Numbered from the stretch's first letter, positions 44,239 to 56,914 are shown. The stretch: 64,000 nucleotides of DNA from Salvator merianae (GCA_003586115.2 QVOM02000034.1:109159610-109223609); one strand, 5' to 3'. Notes: generated from the sequence alone by a model not told the origin. Program-made: numbers and translations.

Positions 44239-45621
44239 CATAGTCATTTTCCTTAAATTTGTTTCCTTGGGAAAAAGTGACATTTCCCCAAGCAACTCAT
44301 GCAGTTTGGAAGCAACGGCAGAACAAGATGTGCTCTGTACCCTCCTTGACACCATCATTCAATTTGTCCCTAACTATCTGGGCATTCTGACTAAGGCACA
44401 AAAAGAAGCGCTAAGGATGTATCAAAAATGAGGAGTTAATAAGAAATATTTTGTTGGCAGCAACTAAAAATTGGTTAAATCCTCGTCTTTTTCAGTTCTT
44501 AAAATCTCTCACCTTTAACTTGGCACTTAAAAGGCCATTAACATTATGTGAAAAGTTAATTGATTCTCCCCCAGAAACCCAAAGAGGTATGGTCTTGAGG
44601 TTATATCAATGATTAATGGAAGTTGACTTGGGCAATCTTAGTGGCAATAAATTGGTCGGGAAATGAATATCCAAACTGAAGTCTCTCTTCAGTTATGGTC
44701 TGCACTTCTGAGGGCTAAGCCATTCAGTACAAGCACTAAAATTCAGGAATTATGCTTAAAAGTGCTTTATCGTTGGCACATAACACCAGAATAATTTGCA
44801 TGTATAATTAAAACAACCTCATCCAAATGTTTGCATTGCCAAAAAGCCAAAGGCACATTTTTCCATCAGTGGTGGGAATGTGAAAAGGTGTTCCCTTTTT
44901 GGCAGAATATAGGAAAGGAATTACACGAGGTCATGAAAATAAACTTGACACTAATGCCAGAATCTTGCCTGTTGAATCTCTTTATTGGGCCAAATAATTC
45001 TTTAAAACATAAACAGTTCCTGAAGTTTTTTCTTTGCAGTAGCCAGACAAAGTATTGCAAAGAACTGGAAGAATGCAGATAATTTACAACTCAGAAAATA
45101 GTAAACAAATTTATGGGATATAGCTATATGCTCAGGCTCAACAAATGAAGGGTCAAAGCTCTGTCCTCAAATTGAACTCCATTTGGCTTCCTCTGTTGGA
45201 ATACCATGAACAAACAAGTAGATTCCACTCTATGAAACCCCTTCCTTTGCATAAATAGTTGCATTTTGATACTGCCCTTCTCCGAACATAAAGTTTATAT
45301 ATGCCCAGGATCTTTGATCAAATGTATAAACACCAGCTGGATTGTTCAATTCTTTCCTTGTTCATATAAGCCGTCCTTATTACTATATAATTGTTCTTAT
45401 TGTTCATATTCTCTACTTCTCTACTTCTTTTCTCTTTTATTTTTCTCTTGCTTTGTTATTGTAATTAATACCATTATGGTATTCATGTTCCCATAATACT
45501 ACTTGCTACATTTGTTCTGTATGTTTATTTATATAATTTCAGTAAAAAATTAATTTTAAAAAAAGTCACTGAAATGCTACATGTTTTTCAGAAACTTAAA
45601 ATGTTTCAGGATTAGTCTTTC

Positions 45622-46470
45622 AGGGTGTGTTCAAACTAGCGATTTTTAAAATCGCCTGCATAAAAGGAGCAAATAATTCCTGGGCAGGAAAAAAGCCTTC
45701 CACACATACTTACCTGATGAGGTGATTCAGCGATCTGACATCACAGCCTGGAAAGGGTGTTGCTCACTGATAACCACTCCCTGCCTCTCTCCTGAAGCAG
45801 TTCCCAAGTTCTTAACTCCTTAACTGCCAGGGTTTTTCTATCTGCAAATCTCTCCCTCCCCTCCTCTCTGATTCCCTGGTGCATCAGGGAATCGGAGAAT
45901 AGAGGAAGGAGAGATTTGACATTTGCTTTGCAGACAGAAAAACCCTGGCAGTTAAGGACTTGGAAACTGCTTCAGTAGAAAGGCAGGAAGTGAACTGAAG
46001 CTCATTTGAACTGAAGCTTTTTACTACGAGTGGAGGGAGAGATTTGCTGGCTTGGGGAGAAGAGGGAAGGGAGAGCTTTGCCGGCACGGGGAAACTTTTC
46101 AAAGCCCCTGCCTTCTGTAGTTAAAAAAAAAAGCACACTGGACTTTAGTAGTGAGGCACTCTCTCCCATGCCTTGTTACTAAAGTCTTTTTTTATGTACA
46201 GAAGGCAGGGAGTTTGAAAAGTTTCCCTACGCCAGCAAGAGCTCACTGTGCCCCTCCCTTCCTGTGTTATTGCCCCATGGGTTCCTGCAAGGCTCTGATT
46301 GGTTGAGGTGCTCACTAAGGCGACCTGAAAACACTGAAAACCAAATATGAAAGAGTCAACCCAGGCAGCCATGGAGAGGTGCAAGGGAGACTTCCAGGTA
46401 AGGTTTTTATGGACTCCCCAGCTTAGATGAGCTCAAAAAGCAACTAAAATAGGCTGCTTGAACACACCCT
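45622..46470. mobile_element. 849-bp fold-back DNA transposon
   Basis: Terminal inverted repeat AGGGTGTGTTCAA at both ends. The interior is made of two further inverted pairs: 45796-45855 with 45908-45975 (around TTAACTGCCAGGGTTTTTCT), and around 46090-46165 with 46165-46225 (CTTTAGTA and CTGCCTTCTGTA blocks). No transposase. The right end is related to 55500-55582. Confidence 0.8.
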
Positions 46471-46474
46471 CAGA

Positions 46475-48550
46475 TTATCATGTAGCACCTGATCTCAACT
46501 GCATGCCACGTATTTCTATGCACCTTTTAAATTTGTTATTAAACGTAATATCCAATATTATCAAAAGCCAGCATTTAAACTTTCTCATCCAAATTAACCA
46601 TTCCAGAAAAGTTACAGAAATCTTCAAAATAGACATGTCTGTTTCTTGTGAAAATCATATTTAAGGATGCTATTCCTTAATAGTAGATATTGAATATTTT
46701 TATATAGATTGGCAAATACAATTCTTACTGATGTAAGAAGTTTTACAACCTATTTTTCACTTTTTATGTTACTCTATCATAAATTTAACATTTGTTAGCA
46801 TCCAATTCTAGCTTAACTTGAATTATTTGATTGTGATATATGAATCAATAATATTTTTTGCTCAAACCCTTTGCTCAAACTCAGTCCAAGGAATTCTCCT
46901 TCTCCAGGGGCTTGCCCCTCTCCCTGCCTATTCCCTCCTTTAAAAAATAAGAAACTTAAGTTTAAACGAAATGGCTGCTGCCATATTACACAATTCCCCC
47001 ACTCACCAACATACAGGATCTTGCCAGCTCACGTACTCTTTCTTGGAATTGTAAAACGCTGGGAAGCACCAAAGTTGCAATATTGCCTAGGGTGACAATG
47101 GACTGGGATGCAGCATCAGCAGTGGGAGCCTTTGTTGCTTTTCTCAGCTGGAAACCCTCCCTACAGAGTGCAATGTAAACATCCATGGGTGCAGTCACAC
47201 CTGATGTTTAAGATAGTCTATAGCAGACTTCGGTTCACAGGGATCACACCCAAAAATGCCCTTCCGATTTTTATCCAAGCTATCCCCGCACACTTTGATT
47301 GATCTAGTATTTGAATGATTCCAGCACTCGAGACCATTTCTGCTTCTTAGTCCAGTTATATTTTCTGGGTGTGATGGTGCAAGAGAACAATTAGGGAGGT
47401 ACCCATACTTTCCTGCCCTGACCTTTTGGGTATTCTAGAGGGCTGATGGCATTGTTCCCGACTTCTTCCTTGCTCTACATCACTTTCATCTCCATCTTTT
47501 CTTTAAAAAACCCCCACTGCATTGTCTGCCATGGCAAAATGGGACAAGGAGTCAATGGGACAGATTAAAACCACTGAAGTCTGCAAGCTGATCAATAATT
47601 CTGGTTCCTAACTTTTGAGCACCAACTACTTGCACATTTTACTGTGCAGCCAAATGCACCAAAACCACATCATTAGCATCCTCCACGTCAGCCATGAAAT
47701 CTGGAATCTCCAAGAATGGCAGTGTACTCGATACTTTCTAGATAAATCAGTAGAAGTTCAGGAGGAAGGGGGACAGAGGAATGACTTTTGACAAGATGTT
47801 TGGAGGGTTCCTCTCATCCCGTGGGCAAAACAGCTTCTTGGAAGGAGGTCTGGAGCCCACAGTCTTTCCTTGCTCTCCTCACTGAGTTATGCACTAAAAG
47901 GGCACATCCTTTTCCCCATCATGTCCTCCCTGAGCCTAAGAACATGCAGAATTGTGCACTTGTGAAAATCTCTGTTGCAACAAAAAAGGGGAAAGGGGGC
48001 AGGGGTGGGGAGGATGGGGACAGAAGGAGGTGGCCTTACCCTCCCCTGGGAAGACAAAATTCGACTGACAGGATTGCATCCAACCACAGAGGGCACAGGG
48101 GTGAGGAGGAGTGGAGTTGGAAAAGTGTGGACAAAGAAAGATGAACTGAGTGAGCACTATATTAGATGGGTGTGATCAAGCCAATAATGGGTTTAGTTCC
48201 TGTTGTGCCCTAAGGTGGGGCCTGGTGGTGGGGCTGGGCCCATTGAAAACCATTCCTTTTCCTCTTGCATGTCAGGACCTGAACCATGAGGCAAGCCAGC
48301 TCTAATAGAGACCTATGAATAACTGCAAGAGTGCAGCTGGAGTAGGCATGTGCACTGGAGAGCTGCAGCCTTAGTTTAATGAAACTGGGTAGACTCTGAG
48401 AAATACAGTCAAACTGAAGCCATTTTACCTCCCCATCTCTTTATTATGATCCTTGTGTGAACCTGTTCATTGGAAAGAAGGGAAACCCCCCAAACATTTA
48501 GGACTTTGGCATGGCCTCAGTGATGAGCAAAAACTGGCTGGCTGGCTGTA
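46475..48550. other. intergenic, unassigned
   Basis: No gene. Fragments such as GGGTGCAGTCACACC at 47180 and GGGATCACACCC at 47239 hint at a small inverted-end element, but the boundaries are unclear. Confidence 0.4.
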
Positions 48551-48554
48551 AGAG

Positions 48555-48650
48555 AATCTAGTCAATGATGGTGGTTTTATAGTGATTTTATTGTGACCAT
48601 CCCTGAGACCTTCAGTGGGATAGGCAGATAAATAAATAATAACTTCTGTC
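48555..48650 (+). mobile_element. L2 3' end
   Basis: ATTTTATTGTGACCATCCCT followed by GAGACCTTCAGTGGGATAGG and an ATAAATAAATAA tail. Confidence 0.65.
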
Positions 48651-48663
48651 AGAGGTCAGAGAT

Positions 48664-49095
48664 TGGACTAAAGCTACCTCCAGATACTTGGTAAAATTTG
48701 TGATCATCTTGGTACTGTATTGGGAATACCAGCTGTCCCCCTGGTATTCCCAATATAGTCCTGATTTAAGCATCCAAAGTCCCCCAAAATTGGTATTTCA
48801 AGAAATCCAGCAACAATGCTGGGTTTTTAATAACAGCAATGCTTACCTGCTGGCAGCTCTCACTATCAAAGTTATTATCGGAAACTAGGCAAGCATTAAA
48901 AAAAAGAAAGAAAGGAGATGGGTGGCCCTTTGGCTGGCTTCCGTAGCCCCAGTCACTCCCATTGTGAAAGCTATTCGTCAGAAGTTCAGGTAAGCAGGGG
49001 GTTGCTCCTCGCATCTGGCAGGTGAGTGGTAAGAGGCGATTGTGGGGTCTTGGTTAGATCCTGCATTGCCTCTTGCTGTCTGGAGGCAGCCTAAG
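48664..49095. mobile_element. small DNA element, CCTCCAGA-type ends (copy 1)
   Basis: Left GCTACCTCCAGATACTTGG, right complement CTTAGGCTGCCTCCAGACAG. An internal hairpin is formed by GGGAATACCAGC and CTGGTATTCCC. Related to the copies at 50819-51226 and about 52500-52755. Confidence 0.6.
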
Positions 49096-49179
49096 AAATT
49101 CAGAACAGCAGCAATAGCTGCTTGCTCCAAATTTACCTGGGTACACCTCCTAGCAGCATCAAGTTTAACTTGGCTCTTC

Positions 49180-49312
49180 ATAATTTATGCTCACATATTC
49201 ATGTTACATTTTCAATGTTTTAAGAATATTCTCTATATTTTACTTTTTATTGTTGTGGCCTGTCCTGGGACCTTCTGGTGAAAAAGGCACGATATAAATT
49301 CTTTAATATTGT
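49180..49312 (+). mobile_element. L2 3' end
   Basis: TTATTGTTGTGGCCTGTCCT, then GGGACCTTCTGGTGAAAAAG and GGCACGATATAAATTC: the L2 terminus. Confidence 0.7.
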
Positions 49313-50125
49313 CTTCCTGACGGCACTATAGAAGTAACTTGCCATTGTTATCTTCTGGGATATTTTTAACTCTCCAGTTTTTGACAGCCTGAGATTTCCT
49401 AGTGCTTTTCCATCCAATTGCTAATCAGGTACAGCCTTGAACTAACTTCCTGAGATGAGACTAAGCTTAGAGTAATTAACTAATATCAGTAAAAGCAGGA
49501 TAATAAAAATGGGAAATCAAGAGTGTCAGTCCAGACAGTCCAGTACAATTGTCCCTTGTTTTTCATGCTTGGCATTTAAACAGTTCTGGCAGATCACAAC
49601 TTGTCTTGTTTTATCCAGCAGCGCAAACTACCATGTAGCACAAAACTGCATTGTCTAAATAGCTGCTGCGAGTAGAAAGCTGGGGGTTAGGGAAATCACA
49701 GTCAAATACTGCATTGATTTACGCTTCTAAAGTGGACCTCTGTCTCTACTAATGCAAATCTGTTTACTCCATTGACTTTGGTTTGTAGGCTGAATATCTG
49801 CAGCATCACTGTCTTACACCAGCTGTTTTGGAATGGTAGACGTGGCCTCAGTGGTCCCCCTACATTTTCACAGGTGCCATGGATGCCATTTGCTATACAG
49901 AGACCCTAGCCTCTGTTCTCTTCTTGGTAGAAGACTAACACCAGCACCAAGAGACTTACTGCTGCAAGCTACAAGTTTCCCCGTGGAATAAAGAAGGCAT
50001 GTATCTAATGCCCACTATGTTATATCAAGGATGCTTGATTACATCAGTCAAGATCCTAGAGAAACACTACTGTGAGAATTAGCTAGTGAGAAGCAACCCT
50101 AACGTATATTCTGCTGGTAGCTGTC

Positions 50126-50619
50126 CAAGGGTGTTTTTCCACTTTCCACATTAGAACAAGATAACTATCCTGTTCTAACATGGAATGGACCATGCAGCAC
50201 AGACACCGCTCGCATTGCAGGACCCTAGACTGGAACAGCAGCAGGCTACTAATATTCACATCGCGAATGCTGGTGTCCTGCTCCTGATCTTCACCATGAC
50301 AGCAGCTGGGAAGCATCTAGCTGCTGCCATGGCACCAGCAGTGCCACAGATTACACAGGTGCACACAGGCACAATCATGCAGCCGTGGTACACCACGCGG
50401 TCATACATTCGCACCCAGGAGTGGGTATGAATGCACTTGAGCGGGAGCTGGCTAGCTGCTCCCAGTCAAGTTGAGGAGCACAATTCAGTGCTCCACAGCT
50501 AGCCATGATCAGGAGCAGCTCTAGGCTGTTCCCAGCTGTGTGGGCTGCCACGGGATGCAGACGCACTTGCCTAGTGAGCACGCAGACGCTGACTAGGCAA
50601 GAGCTGCAAACAGGCCCCA
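50126..50619. mobile_element. non-autonomous hAT-like element
   Basis: Left end AAGGGTGTTTTTCCACTTTC, right complement TTGGGGCCTGTTTGCAGCTC. The interior shares blocks with 21615-21983 (GCAGACGCACTT...GTGAGCACGCAGACG). CpG-rich, no transposase. Confidence 0.65.
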
Positions 50620-50818
50620 AGAATTAAGGTACTGCTAGCATCCAGAGGAGAAAAACCAACATGGTTAATGGGAATATATCTGGTTCCTCCTAGACAGGAA
50701 GCTAATGCAGCCAGCTTTCTGGAAGAAAACTGGCAAAGATTTTACAGCGCTGTATGAAGGAATGAAGTGTGTTCCTCTGTTTTACATATACTACCTGTAA
50801 AACATGGTAGAATCTTAA

Positions 50819-51226
50819 GGTGCCTCCAGATGCAGGCTAAAACCTGCAATTCTCCCAGGACTATATTGGGAATGCCACATATCAAGGTGATATCCTAAAA
50901 TATCACGATTATGGGAAATCCATCCTAGTTATATTATTACACTGAGTTTGCCCCAACAGCAATCGCTTAGCTCTGTCTACTGTCTTCTTTTGTTATCATT
51001 GCTCTCGCAAATAACCATAAAGCCAGCAGAGCACACACACAAAAAAAATCAAAGGGAAGTGAACAGGCATTAAGCTGGCTCCTGAGTATTTGCAGGAGGA
51101 ATTATAAAGAAAGGAGCCAGCAGATAGGAGGTAAAAGCCCATGATTGCGTCTGATAAGGGTGGCAAGAAGCAATCACAGTATTTTTTTTAGACCCCACAA
51201 TTACCTCTTGTCATCTGGATGCACCT
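50819..51226. mobile_element. small DNA element between TTAA sites (copy 2)
   Basis: Left GGTGCCTCCAGATG, right complement AGGTGCATCCAGATG, flanked by TTAA at 50815-50818 and 51227-51230. TTAA flanks would fit a piggyBac-mobilised element, but the other copies do not clearly show them. Confidence 0.6.
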
Positions 51227-51639
51227 TTAATATGACTATTTTTCTCCACTGTTATATATTACCCTTCAAAATTTACCTCATGAGTTCCTCTCCAACTTAG
51301 ATAACTGTTTGCCTAGCCTGTGACCAGGCGGAACTGCACAGAAATGTGAGGATATTTTTTCCAGGATTTTGTATCCATATATGTCTTATTATATATTATT
51401 TTGTACAATCATGTGTTTTTTTTAATTTTTGCATTGGCTAATAATTTATTCTAAATTGTCTTGAGCATACAAAGAAGCAGAAAGAGTGAAATAATGTATA
51501 AAAGGAGAGAGGGCTCTGTGGGAAAGACAGTGTAAAACAAATTAGGATCCTGGAAGGGCGGTGAGGAGGAAAACCTGGAGAACAAGAGAGAAGAGATTGC
51601 TGCAGGTTGCTTAACAAAGGACCCACCTACGCACATGGC

Positions 51640-52140
51640 TGAGGGCATGGATTAAATATGGAACAGTTCTCAGGCCATTAAACTGCTGTTCAGAAATGAA
51701 GAGTTTAATGCACACCACATCCACAATATGTAGATCAAACAGGCATTTTGCCTCATGCTGAAGGCAGACAGACTAGCCCAGCTCACCATCAACTGCCCTG
51801 CATGGTGCCCTTGTGGTCCACAAGTTGATTCATGCTTCTGCCTGTTTTTGTCAATTGCCAGGCAAGGTTTCTTTGCTGGAAGTGTTGGAGCATGTGCAGG
51901 GTGGCAGGTATATTGCCACAGCCAAGCCAAACTGGAAAGTGCTGGTCCAGAAGTCCAGAGCATTCCAACATACTGGCTGCAAAAACTCGCCCCTCCCTGA
52001 GTGTCTTGCAGCGGTGTGCTGTGGCGAAACGGAGACACCGTGGCCAGTGATCTCCCCTTCCTGTGGCTTGCGAACCCCCATTCTTAAAGCAACGAGTCAT
52101 CGCTGCCACATATGCTGAACTGTTACCCCCTCAAACGTCA
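51640..52140. other. GC-richer segment with overlapping open frames
   Basis: Several 70-120-codon frames overlap on both strands between 51670 and 52118. Overlap in all frames suggests low stop density in a decayed repeat rather than a gene. No family was recognised. Confidence 0.4.
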
Positions 52141-52149
52141 ACACATGGA

Positions 52150-52495
52150 GCACTCCAAGCAATCCCACTGCACTTCAAAAAATGCACTGCAAAAGAGTGC
52201 GGCACAGGACATTTTCTATGGTGGCCCCCAGTCTCTAGAATAGCCTCCCTCTGGAGATTTGCCAGGTGCCTATATTGTAGGGTTTTCAGCACCTGGTTAA
52301 AACATACCTCTTTACCCAGGCCTTTGATGTCTAGCTTCCTCTAGGTGTTATCCTGCCAGAGACGGAGGGAGAGAGGGTTATATTTTAAATATGTTTTAAA
52401 ATATTTTATCTCTTTTTTTTTATATTGTTGTGATCCACCCTGGGATCTTTTGGTGAAGGCTGGGATATAAATTCTACAAATACAGGAAATCTAGT
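52150..52495 (+). mobile_element. L2 3' region
   Basis: TTTTCTATGGTGGCCCCCAG, then AGCACCTGGTTAAAACATAC, the terminus GATCCACCCTGGGATCTTTT and GGGATATAAATTCTACAAAT. Same order as 24.6-24.89 kb. Confidence 0.8.
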
Positions 52496-52499
52496 GATG

Positions 52500-52755
52500 C
52501 CAGGTTTCCTGTGTTAGCCCCACAGAAGTGCATGTCTAGCTAGGTGCATACAAAGTCGCACTACTAGGAACATCCAGGAACTAGCAAGCGCACAAAAAAG
52601 GACAAAAGAAAGGGAGCAGGTGCTTGCCAGATGTGCAGGGAAGCAGATCTATGCCGGAGTTTGCTGCCTACATCTGGCAGGACACAGCAAGTGGCAATTG
52701 CAAGATATTTTTTATATCCCACACTGCCTCTCATCATTTGGAAACAACCTAAGAT
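52500..52755. mobile_element. small DNA element, CCTCCAGA-type (copy 3, decayed)
   Basis: The right end TGCCTCTCATCATTTGGAAA, then CAACCTAAG, matches the right ends of copies 1 and 2. The left end is not clear. Confidence 0.45.
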
Positions 52756-52759
52756 AATA

Positions 52760-53322
52760 TTTAAGAATCTTTTGCAATTCAGATTCTTTTTGCAAATGCA
52801 GTGGGTGATCAGCACAGAAGTGCTACATTATGCAAGAGATGACTGCATTATATAGAAACTGAAGAGTTTACTGTAGAATGTTAAAAATGAGAAGATTGGT
52901 TAGATACATTAAAACTGATAATACCAGTAACAGGAAACTAAGGCAATATTTTGGAGAAAAGTCCCTCCAGTAACTGCCTACTGAACAGATAGCACAGAGC
53001 TGGCAAATTTGTGGACATATCACTTTATTTACTACCAAAAAAAAGTGCCAGGGTACCTAAAGCTTTAGAAGACCTGTAATAGAGATCGGACTTGATAGGT
53101 TTGATATTTAATTTGAAGGAATGAATCTGTTTACTTTGCAAGAAACGTTAAAAATGGTGGGTTTGTCTATGTCACAAAGCATATTTGAAACAGGTTTGAT
53201 CAACAAAAGGATGGTTTGAAATACTACACCAATAACACATAGTCCGTTAAAAAAAAAAGCTTTATATTCTGAGGCCTTGGAATTCTGTAATGCCCTTATT
53301 AGCCCCAAAGCCAGGAAAAAAT

Positions 53323-53368
<46 letters not shown>

Positions 53369-54635
53369 GAACACACAATTAATCGCAGCTTCTAGATCAA
53401 AAAAATTACTCTAATGGTTTCAAACAAAAACTTCCCACTTGCTTGTGGGAAGTTAACCTATAATAGCAATAGTTATCTGTAGATTTAAGTAGCTGAACCT
53501 TCGAGGTGCCTTTATTTGGGAAGCTTGAAAACACTGTCCCCATGGACATGGAAAGCTGCAGTTAAAGAAGGCTCAACTGGAAAAAAAAGAAGAAAGGGAA
53601 AAGCAACTTAGAATTTCCTGAACTGACAGGGATGGTCTAGTGCATGAGACATTGCTCATTTGAATCTGTGAAATGCAAATTAAGATCAACCCATCCTGTA
53701 GGCAGTCTTTTGTCATCTAAACCCATCTTAGTATGGGCACATATTGTGACAGAAAACATACATGTGGAAACCTGTCACAGCTTTGCATAACATTTTCATT
53801 TGAAAAGAAATGTCACAGGGAAATTGTGGTAAACTTCAAAATTTAATGCAGTCTTAGTATCTTGACAAGCTTTCTCATACTCAGTAATAGAGTAATTTTA
53901 GGTTGATTCAGCATTACAAAATCTAAGGAGCTCCAGGTGATGAAAGCCTCTTTTAGGATTGCAAGTTGAATCTTAAAATCATCTTTAGTAGGTGCATTAT
54001 TCAAATCACTCAGAGCTGTCTTTTATGGAAGCTTCTGTCTTACGCTCATCTGCAAGCAGATCATCATAAAACTAATATATAAAAATTTCAGCTTAACATA
54101 ATAAAAGTTCAAAGAAAATCCACAGATTAGAGCCAGCTTTCATTAAAATAGAATCTTTGAAAACATACAGCTGCACCATGAACACCTTTCATGATTATAG
54201 CAAAGGCAAAAATGTCTAGTGACCAGCTGTGAAATCAAAGTTGCTGTGCCAAATGTGCCAACTTTATGACCTGGGATTCTGCCCAATTATAATAAAACAA
54301 AGGTATCATATTCTTTACAAAAGTCAGGATAGCAGTTGTTATGCATATTGCACTGGCACTCTGCAGAGGCTTTGGGATGTTTTTAAGACATTGGGCGCCA
54401 GTCTTACAAAGAACTGGTAGACGATCCTTAGGGGAGGGGAAGATGACCAGACATGTTCTTAAAAAATATTACATTTATTAAAAGTGAAATCAGAACAATC
54501 AAAAGTTGATCCTAAAACACCTTTAAATGGTACAAGAAAGAGCACAAAGTTTCCCCAGCTAGTAAATCAACTTCGGTTTAGCAGGTAGCAAATGTGATTA
54601 TCTCCAGCAGCAATCACAAGCAACTTACGTTTTCT
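52760..54635. other. intergenic, no recognised feature apart from the CA repeat
   Basis: AT-rich; no exon or repeat family identified. Confidence 0.45.
53327..53367. repeat. (CA)n(TA)n microsatellite
   Basis: About 15 CA units followed by five TA units. Confidence 0.98.
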
Positions 54636-54639
54636 AGGA

Positions 54640-55582
54640 GTATGATCACACATGCCCGTTTTTATCCACATGCAAATGAGGAGACGACTTATCTGAAAGT
54701 GCAAGCAGATTTTCCTGTTCATACATGAAATGTCTCATCGCCCATTTCTGTCTGCCACACAGCCTCCTGTGGGCGACTTGAAGCCAGGCAACGGCTTCAT
54801 TAGCAACAGGTGGAGTACACTCATTGGTCCGTCCTCCTGCCTGTGCAATTGGCTGATTCTGGAGTCTCTCTGTTCCCTATGGTCCCTGTTCCTGCCAACT
54901 AGCTACTTCCTGGTTCACTCCAAATGGCAGCAGCTTCTACCATAATTAATAGTGCCTACGCTGTGATCAGCTTACCCGTTCAGTTACTTCCTGGTTTGCC
55001 CAAAATATTGATAATGCTGCAGGCGCTTCCAGTGTTGTTACTGGAATGGCAGTGAGAGCTCCGTCACTAGACAGCGGGAATGGAGCTATGGAGCTGCCAG
55101 GACCATTTCAGAGCTGTTGGACTGGCTACCCATTCAGTTACTTCCTAGATTGCTCGAAATGTCCTGGAGATTAATCACGTTTTACTCGGCACCAAGAAAT
55201 GACTCAGTGCTTCGTTAGCACTGTGGGAACTTTTATTGTTAATACACAACTTGCAGTGAGAGCTCCATAGCTCCTTTTGACCAGATACTCGTTGAAACAG
55301 TGAATAGAGTCCCTGATTGAACAATTACGTGGTTGCTTTACTAACCAGTTGAACTAATGGGAGGCTCCAACGTCAGCAGTGTCCCATCTTCCTTCCGCCA
55401 AATCCCTCCTCCACTCGCACGGGGAAGGGATTTGCGGGGAAAAGTTGCCCCAAGAGCACTGTACAGGCGAAGACAGAAAAGTCGTCTCCAGGCTGCTGCA
55501 ACTTCCGGGAAAGGCTTTATGGACTCCCCAGCTTAGGTTCACCTGGAAGTTGACCCAAAGAGCCTGTCTAAACACACCCTAA
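54640..55582. mobile_element. composite of decayed DNA transposons
   Basis: The right end (ATGGACTCCCCAGCTTAGG, then AAACACACCCTA at 55571-55582) matches the right end of the fold-back element at 45622-46470. The left portion has GC-richer unrelated sequence with repeated GTTACTTCCTGG/A blocks (54904, 54982, 55139). Boundaries uncertain. Confidence 0.5.
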
Positions 55583-55619
55583 GTTTCACCAGGGATTGAG
55601 AAAAGGAATTTGAATGGAA

Positions 55620-56909
55620 GAGAACCTCCTGCCGAATAAGCTCACTTGAAGTCTGATCTAAGCCTAGTTCTGTGGTGGTTGGAAGTGTTGCCCTTTGGCT
55701 AAAGAAATCTGTGTGTTTCTGCCAGGTTTAAGATTTGCTTTAAATCTTAGGCACAATAAATTGGGCTTTCCTTAATCAAGCCTAATTAGTCGAGATTTCC
55801 TATAAAACCACCCTGCCCATTTGCAAAACCCCAAAGATTCATATTAACCTATTCTGAAGATTTCTGTGGCTCCCGCAACGAAGGAGAGAGGAAAGGTTCC
55901 TAAGTTCTTGCTCCATCTTTTTGGGTTTAAACATCACTCTTTTTATCCTTTAAAATCTAAGTACCCTAGGTCAATCATTAAGTGTGTCCTTCATTTACTC
56001 CAGGAAAACCAAATAAAAGGTGCGAATTAAAATAAAACCTTTGCTTGTAACTTACTTTTAATATCATACCTCTCTATCTTATTGATGACATCTTATGTTT
56101 TATTTACCATAATCTGTAATGTACAATGCATTTACAGGAAACCAACTAGAGCCAGCAGATATGCAAAAAGAGGACAAATTAATGGTCAACTCCAAGCGTC
56201 ATGTTTGCTTGTTAAAACAAATTAATGTAATTAATTAGTGTAGGTAATTAGTATGTTCATTTATATTGGTTTTTAATGTTGTAACCCACCCTGAGACCTT
56301 CAGGTATAGGGTGAGATAAAAATGCAAATAATAAATAAATAGTTTCTCTTTGGGGCACTAAGATCAACCCCCATAGGTTTTGAATGGTCCCCTATCTCTT
56401 TTACAGCACCTATCACTAGACATTAGATGTACACGTAAATACTTTTATTATAGAGATTTTGCAGCACTGCTGTGTTTAATGAAAATTGATATGATCTTAG
56501 TTGCCCTCCTGGGCAGAATGGTTTATGTGCTTTGTTAGGAAAGTAGAAGAAAATTCCTAAGTGAAAGGCTTGTGTCCTTAATTCTTATGCTGATGAAAGC
56601 CAGAGTCCAAGTTCAGCTGGGAAAAATCTAATCTTGATTGAAGTGTTCATAAGATTAACATATTTTTGTATTTCTGGCTAATTAAGAATTGGGAGTTGTG
56701 AAGTGTTGCATCTCAAACAGATGTAAATTGTTAAGTTATTGCGGGTGCCTATATGTCTGTCCTTTTGATATTGATAACTATAGAAGATGAACCTCCTGCT
56801 GAATAAGCTCACTTGAAGTCTGATCTAAGCCCAGTTCTGTGGTGGTTGGAAGTGTTGCCCTTTGGCTAAAGAAATCTGTGTGTTTCTGCCAGGTTTAAGA
56901 TTTGTTTTC
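55620..56909. repeat. 122-bp direct repeats about 1.17 kb apart
   Basis: 55620-55741 and 56788-56909 differ at only about two positions (both contain TCTGTGGTGGTTGGAAGTGT). The intervening 1.05 kb contains an L2 3' end at 56220-56345 (ACCCACCCTGAGACCTTCAG) and otherwise nothing recognised. Confidence 0.9.
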
Positions 56910-56914
56910 TTATA

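Larger units (their letters stand above)
37560..45560 (+). mobile_element. old L1, ORF1 and ORF2, broken by two younger L1s
   Basis: ORF1 remnant 37563-38620 (KSLYFRGVPEH, FRTSP and HREKEDLDILKKL-like segments). ORF2 endonuclease from about 39380 (LSVNFNGVNEPVKRKRADLF). Linker at 40035-41200. Reverse transcriptase from 43113 (KVGKAPGPNELPPS, SLDLFKAFDSVQHSY, FADDILPFLQNPQ). Cys-rich C-terminus at 44831-45082 (LHCQKAKGTFFHQWWEC). 3' end at about 45560. Numerous stops and frameshifts. It is more diverged than the L1s inserted into it at 40404-40868 and 41203-43112. Confidence 0.85.

Noticed and set aside
47600..47710. Protein-like minus-strand stretch (MADVEDANDVV...)
   Set aside because: Only a short run before a stop, with no recognisable family or flanking splice sites.
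51670..52118. Six overlapping frames up to 122 codons
   Set aside because: Overlap on both strands and in all phases without family likeness; better explained by low stop density in a decayed repeat.
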